Source: Winogradskyella aurantia (GTDB taxonomy: Bacteria; Bacteroidota; Bacteroidia; Flavobacteriales; Flavobacteriaceae). Taken from it: a stretch of DNA of 64,000 nt. The stretch covers positions 423,699-487,698 of the forward strand of contig NZ_NGJN01000003.1 in NCBI RefSeq assembly GCF_002266855.1, written 5' to 3'. The notes beneath the pieces are model-generated. The model was not told the DNA's origin and made no database searches. It saw only the letters and a program-made list of their open reading frames with translations. Both the position numbers and the translations under genes were made by a program. Below are positions 1 to 9,264 of this stretch, piece after piece (within the stretch, counting starts at the first letter, position 1; every line of letters starts with the position of its first letter).

Positions 1-383
1 ATCTTTTTAGGTTGTTCTTTCTTCAAAAATTCAGCCATGTGTTTGTTGACATAACTCCTGTAGCTAAGAACCTCCTGAAGCGTTGGCCTAGTCATTAAAC
101 CACGATCAGCCCGCACAACCCGTGTTCCTATATTGTTGTAATAGCTATTAAAGTAATATGCATAATCTGGATGGTAAACCTGGTAGCCTTTATTGAAAAC
201 TGAAAGTACAAACTGCTCAAAAAACCATGTTGTGTGCGCTAAATGCCACTTAGGCGGCGATACAAACACAACAGGTTGGGCAGAAACATCTTCAGGTTCA
301 AGGGACTTACAAATAGTTTCTGTTCGGTATCTAACCTCTAAAAATCGTTCTTTAGTTGTGAATTTGCTCAATTGAATTTGCAC
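1..383 (-). CDS. egtB: EgtB, ergothioneine biosynthesis sulfoxide synthase (N-terminal part, cut by window edge)
   Basis: Partial gene: only the first ~127 residues lie in the window and the reading frame is still open at base 1. The translation has the N-terminal DinB-like domain signature of EgtB: RYRTETICKSLEPEDV, then SPPKWHLAHTTWFFEQF (which holds one of the expected iron-ligand histidines), then FNSYYNNIG and a RADRGLMTRPT segment followed by EVLSYRSYV. EgtB joins hercynine (or trimethyl-histidine) to a cysteine-type thiol with oxygen; the FGE-sulfatase catalytic domain should lie outside the window. No ATG is available near the start. A GTG two bases after the stop of the upstream hydrolase gene is the best start, so the two genes are probably co-transcribed. 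Family assignment is confident from the motif string; substrate preference cannot be told. Confidence 0.85.
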   Translation of the reverse strand, partial: MQIQLSKFTTKERFLEVRYRTETICKSLEPEDVSAQPVVFVSPPKWHLAHTTWFFEQFVLSVFNKGYQVYHPDYAYYFNSYYNNIGTRVVRADRGLMTRPTLQEVLSYRSYVNKHMAEFLKKEQPKK

Positions 384-385
384 GC

Positions 386-1609
386 CTAATTCTCTAATAA
401 TTCTGTTTCAAAAATGACCTCGTTAGCTATGGTTTTTTGTACCGGACAGCGCGAGGCAATATCTCTTAATTTTTCTTTTTGCTGACCATCTAAGTTACCA
501 AGAAATTTTATTTTTTTATTGATATGATCTAAATATTTGGGTTTATCAACATCCAGTTTCAGGTCTTCACTATGCTTTCTTGAGTGCGACACGTATACAA
601 ATACTTCCTTTAAATCCCATTGCTTACGCTCAGCATACATTTTCAAGGTCATTGCCGTACAAGCTGCAAGGGCAGCATTGAGATATTCATAAGGAGATGG
701 TCCAAAATTATCACCTCCGCTAGAGGCAGGCTCGTCTGCCATAAAACTGTGATGTCGCGTTTGAATCGTAGTTGTAAAATTATCTTCAATTACATTTAAA
801 TGTCCGACTAATTGCTCTCCTTCGGTCGTCAGCATTTCATTTTCCGAAATAGGGAAATAACGTTTGGCCCATGTCCCAATAACATCCCCTACATAATGAC
901 TGTCTTTTTCTTGAACCAATAAATGGTCTGCATTATCCAAAGAAATAAAACTTTTAGGATGATTGGCATTGAGGTACAGTTCTTTGGCATTTTCAATGTC
1001 TACTATTTGGTCTAATGGCGAATGCATTATAAGTAAGGGTGTACGCAATCCTTTGACAATTTCTGGTAAATTGGTCTTATTAAATTCTGAAATAAAATCT
1101 TGGTTAATGACAAAAGGCCGACCTCCAATATTTACCTCAACCTCCCCTTTTTGTGGAATATCTTCTATTTGGTGCGAAAAGAGGTGTTTTACATGAGACA
1201 CTTTAGAGGGAGCGCCAACGGTTGCCACAGCTTTAATAGCTTCTAATTTTGAGGCAGCAACCAAAACTGCGGCTCCACCAAGTGAATGGCCTACCAATAA
1301 GGCAGGTGCCTTAAAGTTTTGGGTCATATACTCGTGCACATCAATTAAATCTTCAACATTTGCAGAAAAATGACTGTCGGCAAAATCTCCTTCGCTCTTG
1401 CCAAGACCTGTAAAATCAAATCTAACCACTGCAAAACCATCTTGAGTTAGTGCTCTACTGATATAACGTACGGCATTTAAGCTGCTACTACATGTGAAGC
1501 AATGCGCAAAGATGGCATATTCATTAGGTTTTTGATTGGCTGGAAGTTCCAGTTGGGCATTAAGTTCTATGCCTTTACGATTAGTAATTTTCAGTTTTGT
1601 CCTTTTCAT
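386..1609 (-). CDS. alpha/beta-hydrolase fused to OsmC-like peroxiredoxin domain
   Basis: A 407-residue two-domain protein. Residues ~1-270 form an alpha/beta hydrolase with nucleophile elbow GHSLGG (Ser109), a later acid in HSPLDQIVD and a catalytic-His candidate in NADHLL. Residues ~280-405 are an OsmC/Ohr-type domain with the two expected cysteines, in [17 protein letters not shown] and in SRCPVQKTI. OsmC proteins reduce organic hydroperoxides with paired cysteines; the hydrolase half has no known substrate. This fusion occurs as a stand-alone family in Bacteroidota and proteobacteria. No signal peptide is visible, so it is probably cytoplasmic. It lies directly upstream of egtB with two bases between stop and start, which suggests a shared role in thiol or redox protection (inference). 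Confidence 0.87.
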   Translation of the reverse strand: MKRTKLKITNRKGIELNAQLELPANQKPNEYAIFAHCFTCSSSLNAVRYISRALTQDGFAVVRFDFTGLGKSEGDFADSHFSANVEDLIDVHEYMTQNFKAPALLVGHSLGGAAVLVAASKLEAIKAVATVGAPSKVSHVKHLFSHQIEDIPQKGEVEVNIGGRPFVINQDFISEFNKTNLPEIVKGLRTPLLIMHSPLDQIVDIENAKELYLNANHPKSFISLDNADHLLVQEKDSHYVGDVIGTWAKRYFPISENEMLTTEGEQLVGHLNVIEDNFTTTIQTRHHSFMADEPASSGGDNFGPSPYEYLNAALAACTAMTLKMYAERKQWDLKEVFVYVSHSRKHSEDLKLDVDKPKYLDHINKKIKFLGNLDGQQKEKLRDIASRCPVQKTIANEVIFETELLEN

Positions 1610-1726
1610 TAGTTCTCAATTTTTGCATTTTTCTACCTAGCTAGCCTTTCTCTTAGGCCTTAACCTACTTCGATTGAAGACCTTATGTTCATCATTTAAT
1701 TTTAATATTCTTAACAGCTTTCATAG

Positions 1727-3286
1727 TTATGAGCTACAAGACAGCATGGAACAACCAACTTTATGTCTTGCCCACTCTGGTCTTTTCGCGAACCATTTTT
1801 CATGTTTCGGTTGCTCGCTGTAGGGTTTTTTCAAGATATCATATAGTTCTGTTATTAAACTGTAATCCTCTTTATCAGCTTTATCAATAGCTAATTGGGC
1901 CATATAATTTCTCAGAACATATTTTGGATTGACCAGGTTCATGTTCAATTGTCGTTCTAGGTCCGTAAGATGTTCTTTTTGTAGTCTTTGGTCGTAAGCT
2001 TTAAACCATCCTTTCCATTGGTCTAAAAATGCTCCTTGAATGTCTTTAGGCTTATAAAAGGCATTTTCAACAACGGCAATCGAATTATCATTGTCTTTCC
2101 TATATGCCCCCAGTAATCGAAAAAATATAGTCATATCCGTTTCAGATAACAAAAGACAATCCTCTAGATTCTTAATTAACTTCTCATCACCCTCTAGCTG
2201 CAATTGAAGCCCTAACTTGGAGCGCATCATATTCAGGGATTTCTGGGTAAAATCTACTTGGTATTGATGAAGAATATCTTCAAAGGGCTGGGCTTCCCCT
2301 ACTAACGGATATAAGGCATTTGCCAACTGAAGCAGGTTCCATAATGCTATATTAGGTTGGTTACCAAAGCGATACCTTTTATGTTGTCTGTCTGTGGTGT
2401 TCGGGGTCCAGCCAAAATCAAACCCTTCTAACCAGCCATAGGGGCCGTAATCAATCGTTAACCCAAGTATAGACATGTTATCTGTATTCATTACCCCATG
2501 GACAAAACCAACACGTTGCCAATGGACAATCATATCCAATGTTCGGTTAGTGACTTCTTTAAAAAACCTTATATAAGCATCTTTTGAAGGCTTGCCTAAT
2601 TCAGGAAAGACATATTTTAGAGTATAATCTACCAAGGTTTTGAGATTCTTATTATCCTGTCTTGCCGCAAATAACTCAAAATTACCAAATCGAATAAACG
2701 TAGGTGCGACCCTGCATACAATAGCCCCCTTCTCGTAGTCAGCATTGCCATCATAAAGCATATCCCTTAACACCTCATCCCCGGTTAAGATTAAACTCAA
2801 TGCCCTTGTGGTTGGAATACCTAAATGAAACATAGCTTCACTGCACAGATACTCTCTAATTGATGACCTTAAAACCGCCAAGCCATCACCTTGCCTAGAA
2901 TAAGGTGTTTCTCCCGCACCTTTAAGTTGAAGCGCCCAACGTTCATTTTTGTGTTTAACTTCAAATAAGTTTATGGCTCGACCATCTCCTAACTGACCGG
3001 CCCAATTACCGAATTGATGTCCGGCATAAGCCATGGCATAAGGTTTGGTTTTAGGATAAATTGTTGCTCCTGAAAAGACCTTGAGGAAGGTATCAGAGCT
3101 TATATCCTCTTGTAATAAACCTAGGTTCAAAGCCATGTCCTTGGAGGCGTGAATTAGCTTTGGACTTGAAGGAACCTTTGGCATTACATAAGAAAAGGCT
3201 GCCTCAAACACTTGTCTTCTCGTGTTTTCAGTATGCGAATCTGATGGAAGCTCTTTGTTGAAGGTATCGGAAATACTTAAAATCAT
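1727..3286 (-). CDS. selO: SelO family protein adenylyltransferase (YdiU/UPF0061)
   Basis: 519 residues, the full length expected for SelO. Conserved stretches include PYAMAYAGHQFGNWAGQLGDG, LKGAGETPYSRQGDG (shown here in part), REYLCSEAMFHLGIPTTRAL, APTFIRFGNFE, VHGVMNTDNMSILG and IDYGPYGWLEGFD. SelO is a pseudokinase-fold enzyme that transfers AMP from ATP to Ser/Thr/Tyr of target proteins and takes part in redox stress responses. The C terminus reads CSMLSCSS, so cysteines stand where eukaryotic SelO has selenocysteine. No signal peptide; probably cytoplasmic. A 117-bp gap separates it from the hydrolase-OsmC gene downstream, and it probably has its own promoter in the 114-126 bp shared with the divergent HD-domain gene. 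Confidence 0.93.
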   Translation of the reverse strand: MILSISDTFNKELPSDSHTENTRRQVFEAAFSYVMPKVPSSPKLIHASKDMALNLGLLQEDISSDTFLKVFSGATIYPKTKPYAMAYAGHQFGNWAGQLGDGRAINLFEVKHKNERWALQLKGAGETPYSRQGDGLAVLRSSIREYLCSEAMFHLGIPTTRALSLILTGDEVLRDMLYDGNADYEKGAIVCRVAPTFIRFGNFELFAARQDNKNLKTLVDYTLKYVFPELGKPSKDAYIRFFKEVTNRTLDMIVHWQRVGFVHGVMNTDNMSILGLTIDYGPYGWLEGFDFGWTPNTTDRQHKRYRFGNQPNIALWNLLQLANALYPLVGEAQPFEDILHQYQVDFTQKSLNMMRSKLGLQLQLEGDEKLIKNLEDCLLLSETDMTIFFRLLGAYRKDNDNSIAVVENAFYKPKDIQGAFLDQWKGWFKAYDQRLQKEHLTDLERQLNMNLVNPKYVLRNYMAQLAIDKADKEDYSLITELYDILKKPYSEQPKHEKWFAKRPEWARHKVGCSMLSCSS

Positions 3287-3412
3287 CTAATTGTTTTGTT
3301 CAAGAACATATTGGCCTTGCTTGTAAAATACAAAAACCAATCATTACGAAGTTACAAATAGCCTTTGAGACAGATGACAAATTATTATTAATTTAGCACT
3401 TTGAGTAATTCT

Positions 3413-4024
3413 ATGGAACACCTTATTGAAGACGCAGAAGCATTTGTAACTTCCTATTTAAACAACCATCTCAATCCGTCCTTTGTTTATCACAATTTAG
3501 CCCATACACAACGTGTGGTTAGTAACCTAAAGGAAATTATTGAGGAAACTGATCTCAGTAAAAAAGAAAAGGAACAACTTTTAATGGCTGCATGGTTTCA
3601 TGATACTGGCTTTGGAAAAACTATTGACGGTCACGAAGCGGAAAGTGCAAGGATTGCCACGTCATTTTTAAAAGAAAAGCAAATCGCTGAGAAGGACATA
3701 CAGGCCATTTCCAAGATGATTTTAGCTACAAAAATAGACTATGAACCAAAGACTAAGGTTGAAGGTTATATAAGAGATGCCGATTCAGCCCATCTTTCAA
3801 GCAAGAATTATGATTATTACACTTCATTGTTGAGAAAAGAATGGGAGTTAACTGCAGGAATGAAAATGTCTGAAGAGGATTGGTTAAAAGAAAATATCGA
3901 TTTTTTAAACCATCATTCGTATATGTCAGAACTAGCTATCAAAAAATGGCAAAGGCAAAAGGATGAAAATTTAGCTAAACTTCTGAAAAGCCTGGAAAAA
4001 ATCCAGGAAAAACACAAAGAGTAG
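3413..4024 (+). CDS. HD-domain metal-dependent phosphohydrolase family protein
   Basis: About 203 residues from the ATG at 3413; an in-frame TTG at 3401 would add four residues but is less likely. HD-superfamily motifs are in order: YHNLAHTQRV (first His), AAWFHDTGFG (the HD pair), HEAESA (third His) and RDADSAHL (last Asp). These ligate metals in phosphohydrolases that act on nucleotides or phosphoesters. The substrate cannot be deduced. The C terminus is charged and probably helical. It resembles the HD half of some Bacteroidota HD-plus-membrane proteins, but no membrane segment follows here. Its stop lies only 9 bases from that of the convergent GH97 gene, leaving no room for a classical terminator. 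Confidence 0.8.
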   Translation: MEHLIEDAEAFVTSYLNNHLNPSFVYHNLAHTQRVVSNLKEIIEETDLSKKEKEQLLMAAWFHDTGFGKTIDGHEAESARIATSFLKEKQIAEKDIQAISKMILATKIDYEPKTKVEGYIRDADSAHLSSKNYDYYTSLLRKEWELTAGMKMSEEDWLKENIDFLNHHSYMSELAIKKWQRQKDENLAKLLKSLEKIQEKHKE

Positions 4025-4033
4025 GGTACTCAG

Positions 4034-6157
4034 TTAGAATTTTGTTTTCTTTTTAATACTCATGGCAAATCCACCACCCTCGGCAAGCTTCACTGAAAAT
4101 TTTGAATTATTAGTCAATTCTATGTTTTCAATCGTTAAATCCAGTGGATTATTGTCCCAATGGGCATTTTCTCCATCTCTGTAAATCGTACCTTGATACA
4201 ACTCATCTACCTCCAAAAAATCAAAGACCAAATCCAAATTCCTAGAATTCTCGTCTGTGATACCTCCAATAAACCAATTGCCACTATCGCGTTCCTTTCT
4301 TGCAATGGTTACATAATCGCCGATTTCACCGTTCAAGACTTTAGTTTCTTCCCAATCTACCCCAACATCCTTTATAAATTGAAGCGGTTCTGGATTGGCC
4401 TCATAATGCTCCACCAAATCGGCTGTCATTTGTATGGGACTGTAAATAACCACATAGAGCGCTAATTGCTGTGCTATAGTGGTATTAACCTGATTATTTG
4501 GCTTGTACTCATCAAACTTGATATTAAAAATCCCAGGCGTAAAATCAATAGGCCCAGCTAACATTCGTGTAAAGGCTACAATAGGCAAATGCTCTGGTGG
4601 GTTTCCTCCATCCTCTGCCCAAGCATTAAACTCTTGTCCTCGCAGACCTTCTCGAGAAATAATATTGGGATAGGTTCGTCTTAGACCTGTGGCTTTAATA
4701 GGCTCATGTGCATTTACCGCAACTTTATATTTGGCGGCTTTAATCGCGGCATTATTGTATTGATTCACCATGTATTGCCCGTGATGGTACTCCCCTTTTG
4801 GTAATATCTTGCCTACATAACCTGATTTTACAGCATGCATACCATAGTGCTGCATTAGGGCATAGGCTGTATCTTGCTGTTTTTCGTAAGTCTTAGTGGC
4901 AGCTGAAGTCTCATGATGCATAATAATTTGCACCCCTTTTTCCTCGGCATAACGCGTCACCTCATCTAAATCATAATCGGGATAAGGGGTTACAAAATCA
5001 AAAACCCCTTCACGATCTTCAAAACCTATCCAACGTTCCCATCCTGTATTCCAACCTTCTACCAAAACACCACCAATATTATTTATAGCTGAAAAATCAA
5101 TAAACTGTTTTACATTCTCTGTTGTGGCTCCATGCTTACCATGGGCTTTCCCTGTATCTTTCCATGCACCATCAACCAATTCCATACCGTAATCCCATGA
5201 CGATTTCCCGAGATGCATCTCCCACCAAACTCCTGTATATTTCATCGGTGTAAACCAAGGAACATCGCCGAGTTGATTTGGTTCGTTCAAGTTAACTATA
5301 AGATTAGATTCAATTAAGTCTGGCGCGTTATCTGTAATCTGAATGGTTCGCCAAGGGGTATGGAAAGGTAAGCTGCGTTTCACTTTGTAGTCGGTGTTAT
5401 CGGAACCAACCAAATTGCTTTTAAGAATTAAATTTTCGGTATCTACTTTTAATGTCATTCCCGAATAGTCTACTAAGGCCGCTTCATGAAAACTTAAATG
5501 AACACCATCTTCACTTACCATGGTCACTGGTGTATTAACTGCATTTTCTGGAATATAACTCTGAGCTAAATTGGTTTTGGGTATATAAGATTTAGCGTTG
5601 ATTTCTGAGAGTTTTGTGGTGCTATATAAATGTTCATAAATATCCCAATCACCAGGAATCCAAAAGGTTTTATAATCTTCGGTAAGATTGAATTCCGTAT
5701 GCTCATCCTTGATTAAAACTTCATTCCATCCTTCTTGTTCTGGTATTTCGTAGCGAAACCCCATACCATCATCATAGAGCTTAAACACGATATTGAGCTT
5801 TCGTTTTAAGCTTGTGGTTTCTTGTAGTTCAATTTTTAATTCGTTGTAATGGTTGACGACATCCAATTGCTCTCCCCAGGGCATTTGCCAAATTTCGTTA
5901 ACTGTTTTCGTTGTGGAATTTACAATTTTGAAATTTTCTAGAAACTTCCCTGAATTAATAAACTCAAATCCCAAATAAGAGGTGTCAATAATGGCTTTGT
6001 TATTGAACTGAGTGTAATAAAATGGCTTCCCGTTTGAGGTAACATCGAATTTTACACTAATATTTGAGTTAGGAGATGAAGTCTCTGTCACCTGACTTTT
6101 TTCTTGGGTGCATGCAAGTAAACCCAAAAAACTAATTATGATTAGACTTTTTCTCAT
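4034..6157 (-). CDS. GH97 alpha-glucosidase, SusB-like lipoprotein
   Basis: 707 residues with signal peptide MRKSLIIISFLGLLAC and lipobox Cys16, so envelope-anchored. The N-terminal beta-rich domain (~30-290) is followed by a GH97 TIM barrel (PWFTPMKYTGVWWEMHLG, EGWNTGWERW) and a C-terminal sandwich (~600-700). Catalytic-region motifs VNAHEPIKATGLRRTYPN and SREGLRGQEFNAW contain Glu at the positions used as general base by inverting, SusB-type GH97; retaining members have an Asp nucleophile elsewhere. It should release glucose from the non-reducing ends of maltooligosaccharides in the periplasm. Last gene of the ten-gene minus-strand glucan operon, starting two bases after the preceding GH13 stop. 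Substrate is inferred from family and neighbours. Confidence 0.92.
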   Translation of the reverse strand: MRKSLIIISFLGLLACTQEKSQVTETSSPNSNISVKFDVTSNGKPFYYTQFNNKAIIDTSYLGFEFINSGKFLENFKIVNSTTKTVNEIWQMPWGEQLDVVNHYNELKIELQETTSLKRKLNIVFKLYDDGMGFRYEIPEQEGWNEVLIKDEHTEFNLTEDYKTFWIPGDWDIYEHLYSTTKLSEINAKSYIPKTNLAQSYIPENAVNTPVTMVSEDGVHLSFHEAALVDYSGMTLKVDTENLILKSNLVGSDNTDYKVKRSLPFHTPWRTIQITDNAPDLIESNLIVNLNEPNQLGDVPWFTPMKYTGVWWEMHLGKSSWDYGMELVDGAWKDTGKAHGKHGATTENVKQFIDFSAINNIGGVLVEGWNTGWERWIGFEDREGVFDFVTPYPDYDLDEVTRYAEEKGVQIIMHHETSAATKTYEKQQDTAYALMQHYGMHAVKSGYVGKILPKGEYHHGQYMVNQYNNAAIKAAKYKVAVNAHEPIKATGLRRTYPNIISREGLRGQEFNAWAEDGGNPPEHLPIVAFTRMLAGPIDFTPGIFNIKFDEYKPNNQVNTTIAQQLALYVVIYSPIQMTADLVEHYEANPEPLQFIKDVGVDWEETKVLNGEIGDYVTIARKERDSGNWFIGGITDENSRNLDLVFDFLEVDELYQGTIYRDGENAHWDNNPLDLTIENIELTNNSKFSVKLAEGGGFAMSIKKKTKF

Positions 6158-6158
6158 A

Positions 6159-7841
6159 TCACTCTTTTTTTTCTAGAAGTACTATGTCAAATTCTGAATC
6201 AATGATTACACGACCATTTTTTACCTGAGATGTCTTTCCCGAGTACGCATCGTGTAGCGTATCACCTTCCTTAAAAAGCTTGGATACGTCAATTGATTTT
6301 CCACCCTTATGAACATCTAAACCGACAAGCACCAAGTCTTTATAATCCCCTTTTTGATAACTTCTATAAAAATAATAGGGTTGTGCCGTTATCATTTGAT
6401 GTATACCTGCACCAATGGCTGGATGCTCAGCTCTAAACCGTCCTAATTTTTGCCAATGGGAAAGTACTTCTTTTGTCCTAGACCGCTTGGCAATGGAATC
6501 CCAATTCATAAACGATCTTAAGGCAGCATCACCATTTGTTGCAGGTACCGATAATGACCTTGAAGACTCATCCCCATAATAAATTTGGGATGTTCCTGGG
6601 GACAGAAGTAGCTTATTAGCAGCTTCAAATGGTTTTTTTCGTTGGGTATCAAAAGGACTTCCGTCATCATGAGAACTCAAATAATTCAATACCCCAAACG
6701 CTTTTAAATCGCCATGTAAAATATCAATATATCTTTTGAAAAGGTCTTCGTAGCCAAACTCCTTAGAGTTCCATTTAAATTCAAAGTTGATTTGACTACT
6801 AAACATATTATCATAATAGTTCACTTTTTTATCGCCAAAATCAAAATATTTTCCGCCACTCACACCGTAATTGTAAACTTCACCTACCAAATAAAAATCA
6901 TTATTATCTAGGACTTTCTCAGGATTGGTTTTCTTATATTCTGTAAAGGCATAATCACATTCTGTTTTAAACTCTTCCCAGACATAGGGCTCAGTATGTT
7001 TGACTGTATCGCATCGGTAACCATCAACACCAAATTCTGTAATATAATCCGTTAACCACTTCATAATATAAAAACGTGGTGCTCTGGGATGGCCAGTACG
7101 TTTAAAAAAATCATCAAGCTCTTTTACTTCTTGCTCATAACGTCCTTCGGCTTTCCATTTTTCAACTAGTTGAGGTGGTAGATTTACGTTTTCGTTACTT
7201 TCTGTCCTAATATCTGGGAGATTCGCCACCAATGTACAACTTACCGTATTTTCATAATTATCATAACTGCATTGCTTATCTGTGCGTACCCAGCTCTCCG
7301 GCCAAACCGGGTCTTTTTCAGTTACTGGGCCTGTATGGTTAATAACTGCGTCCAAAATAATTCTGATACCTCTTGCATGTGCTTCTTTTACCAACTCATG
7401 TAAGTCTTCTTTGGTGCCATAATTTGGATCTATTCGTGTCCAGTCTTTGGCCCAATACCCATGATACCCATAGGTTAATCCCGTTCCCTCATCTGTTGCA
7501 CCGTGAATTTGTTCAACGATTGGCGTCATCCAAATAGCATTAATACCTAAATCGGTAAAGTAACCTTCCTTCACTTTTTTGGTGACACCTTTTATGTCAC
7601 CACCTTCAAAACCGCGGAGTTTCCCTGCTTTCTTATCCCTCCCAAAATTGACATCATTTGAGGAATCGCCATTATTAAACCTGTCGGTCAATAAAAAATA
7701 AATATTCGCAGCTTCCCATAGAAAGTGGGTGTTGACTTCTTTTGGTATTTCAGGATTTTTAACGTCTGTATTGGATTGATTTTTACAATTCAAAATCATA
7801 AAACTTAAAGCTATTAATAGGACTAATTTTTTCATCTTCAA
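6159..7841 (-). CDS. GH13 alpha-amylase lipoprotein (MalS-like)
   Basis: 560 residues; signal peptide with lipobox Cys19 (MILNCKN). The GH13 regions are complete: DAVINH (region I), GYRCDTVKH with nucleophile Asp278, LVGEVYN with acid/base Glu321, and LSSHDD with Asp392. The N-terminal lead-in IYFLLTDRFNNGD and the long region around CSYDNYENTVSCTL with paired cysteines resemble periplasmic MalS-type alpha-amylases. It probably cleaves alpha-1,4-glucan oligomers in the periplasm or at the outer membrane. It lies in the same operon as GH97 (1-base gap downstream) and another GH13 (13-base gap upstream). GH13 subfamily placement is by eye and needs an alignment. An internal Met at residue 3 could also be the start. 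Confidence 0.9.
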   Translation of the reverse strand: MKMKKLVLLIALSFMILNCKNQSNTDVKNPEIPKEVNTHFLWEAANIYFLLTDRFNNGDSSNDVNFGRDKKAGKLRGFEGGDIKGVTKKVKEGYFTDLGINAIWMTPIVEQIHGATDEGTGLTYGYHGYWAKDWTRIDPNYGTKEDLHELVKEAHARGIRIILDAVINHTGPVTEKDPVWPESWVRTDKQCSYDNYENTVSCTLVANLPDIRTESNENVNLPPQLVEKWKAEGRYEQEVKELDDFFKRTGHPRAPRFYIMKWLTDYITEFGVDGYRCDTVKHTEPYVWEEFKTECDYAFTEYKKTNPEKVLDNNDFYLVGEVYNYGVSGGKYFDFGDKKVNYYDNMFSSQINFEFKWNSKEFGYEDLFKRYIDILHGDLKAFGVLNYLSSHDDGSPFDTQRKKPFEAANKLLLSPGTSQIYYGDESSRSLSVPATNGDAALRSFMNWDSIAKRSRTKEVLSHWQKLGRFRAEHPAIGAGIHQMITAQPYYFYRSYQKGDYKDLVLVGLDVHKGGKSIDVSKLFKEGDTLHDAYSGKTSQVKNGRVIIDSEFDIVLLEKKE

Positions 7842-7854
7842 TCTGATTCGTTTT

Positions 7855-9264
7855 TTATTGGATAAACACTTTATAGCTCCAAGGTGCTAACTCTAAAGTT
7901 GAAGTATCATCAAAAGACATCTGTGTTTCTGTTGTGAAATCTTTATAGTCACCGTGATGTAATCTTTCTTTAAACTCAATAGATTTAGACCCATCTGAAA
8001 AATTAAATACGGCAAATACTTTATCCTTTTCATTCTTGCGCACAAAACTCAGAACTTCACTTTCAAAATTATTTGGGACCTTAACCATCGTTGCGCCCCA
8101 TTTTGCATGCCATAAAGCTGTATTCTTTTTCATTAAAGTAATGAGATTTTTGTAGAGGTCTCCAATAGGGTCTTGTTTCCATTGAATAGCATCTTTCTCG
8201 AAAAACTCAAGTCGCTTTGCGTTTCCGGCTTCCTGACCATTATATATTAAAGGCATACCTTCACCAACTACAGACAACACTATTGCGGCTTCAAGGCCCT
8301 CACCAAACTGCTCGTACATAGTACCTTCCCAAGAATTCATATCGTGGTTACTCACAAAAGTCATCTGCATGCTGTTTTTAGGAAATGCACTTTCATTCCA
8401 GGAGTAGTACACATATAATCCATTGACATCCTTCTGACCCATACATATTTTGTGCATCGTTTCATTCCAACTCCACGCATAAGTCAAGTCAAAAGCTTTG
8501 GCATGCAAATCTCTTGATTCCCATTCAGCGAGCATAAACACAGGTTTTACAGCATCTAGTTTTTTTCTGACATTGTTCCAGAATTCGACTGGCACAAAAC
8601 CTGCCACATCACAACGATACCCATCGATATCGACTTCCTTAACCCAATACGTTAAAGCTTCGGTCATGTATTTTCTCACTTCAGGCTTATTGTAATCCAG
8701 GTCTATAATATCTGACCAATCCCACCATGGTGTAGGACGAAAATCACCCTTATAATCCCTATCGTACCAATCTGGATTTTTGTCAACCAACACATTATCC
8801 CAAGCCGTATGATTCGCTACCCAATCTAAAATGACATACATGCCATGGTTGTGCGCTTCATTCACGAAATCTTTTAAATCTTGAAGCGTTCCAAATTCGG
8901 GATTCACACTGTAATAATCTTTAACAGAATAGGGGCTTCCTAAGGTTCCTTTTCTGTTCTTTTCTCCAATAGCGTGAATCGGCATGAGCCAAATTATATC
9001 TATGCCTAAATCTTTAAGGCGTGGTAACTGTGTTTGCGCTGCTTTAAATGTGCCTTTTTCAGAAAACTGCCTCGTGTTTAATTGATAAATTGCGGCGTTT
9101 TTACTCCATTCAGGATGTGTTAGTTTTACATAATCTTGTGGCTGATATTGACTTAACATATCGTCATTTATAGTTTTAGTCTCGTTTTGTGCAGTCTTGT
9201 CCTCATTTGAACAAGACCAAAAACATGAGATTATAAGTATGAGAAGGGTTAATTTTTTAATCAT
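7855..9264 (-). CDS. GH13 alpha-amylase family lipoprotein
   Basis: 469 residues; signal peptide with Cys18 lipobox (CFWSCSN). The compact GH13 barrel has DWVANH, GYRCDVAGFV (nucleophile Asp219), MLAEWESR (Glu247) and FVSNHD (Asp308), followed by a short C-terminal beta domain. All three catalytic residues are present, so it is predicted active. It is shorter than the other GH13 proteins here and lacks a large starch-binding extension, so it may act on small maltodextrins. Its ATG directly abuts the stop codon of the upstream GH13 gene with no gap, implying translational coupling. The exact cut pattern (maltogenic, glucogenic, debranching) cannot be read from the sequence. Confidence 0.89.
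   Translation of the reverse strand: MIKKLTLLILIISCFWSCSNEDKTAQNETKTINDDMLSQYQPQDYVKLTHPEWSKNAAIYQLNTRQFSEKGTFKAAQTQLPRLKDLGIDIIWLMPIHAIGEKNRKGTLGSPYSVKDYYSVNPEFGTLQDLKDFVNEAHNHGMYVILDWVANHTAWDNVLVDKNPDWYDRDYKGDFRPTPWWDWSDIIDLDYNKPEVRKYMTEALTYWVKEVDIDGYRCDVAGFVPVEFWNNVRKKLDAVKPVFMLAEWESRDLHAKAFDLTYAWSWNETMHKICMGQKDVNGLYVYYSWNESAFPKNSMQMTFVSNHDMNSWEGTMYEQFGEGLEAAIVLSVVGEGMPLIYNGQEAGNAKRLEFFEKDAIQWKQDPIGDLYKNLITLMKKNTALWHAKWGATMVKVPNNFESEVLSFVRKNEKDKVFAVFNFSDGSKSIEFKERLHHGDYKDFTTETQMSFDDTSTLELAPWSYKVFIQ

Noticed and set aside
193..375. 60-residue plus-strand reading frame near the left edge
   Set aside because: It is antisense to the clear EgtB N terminus on the minus strand.
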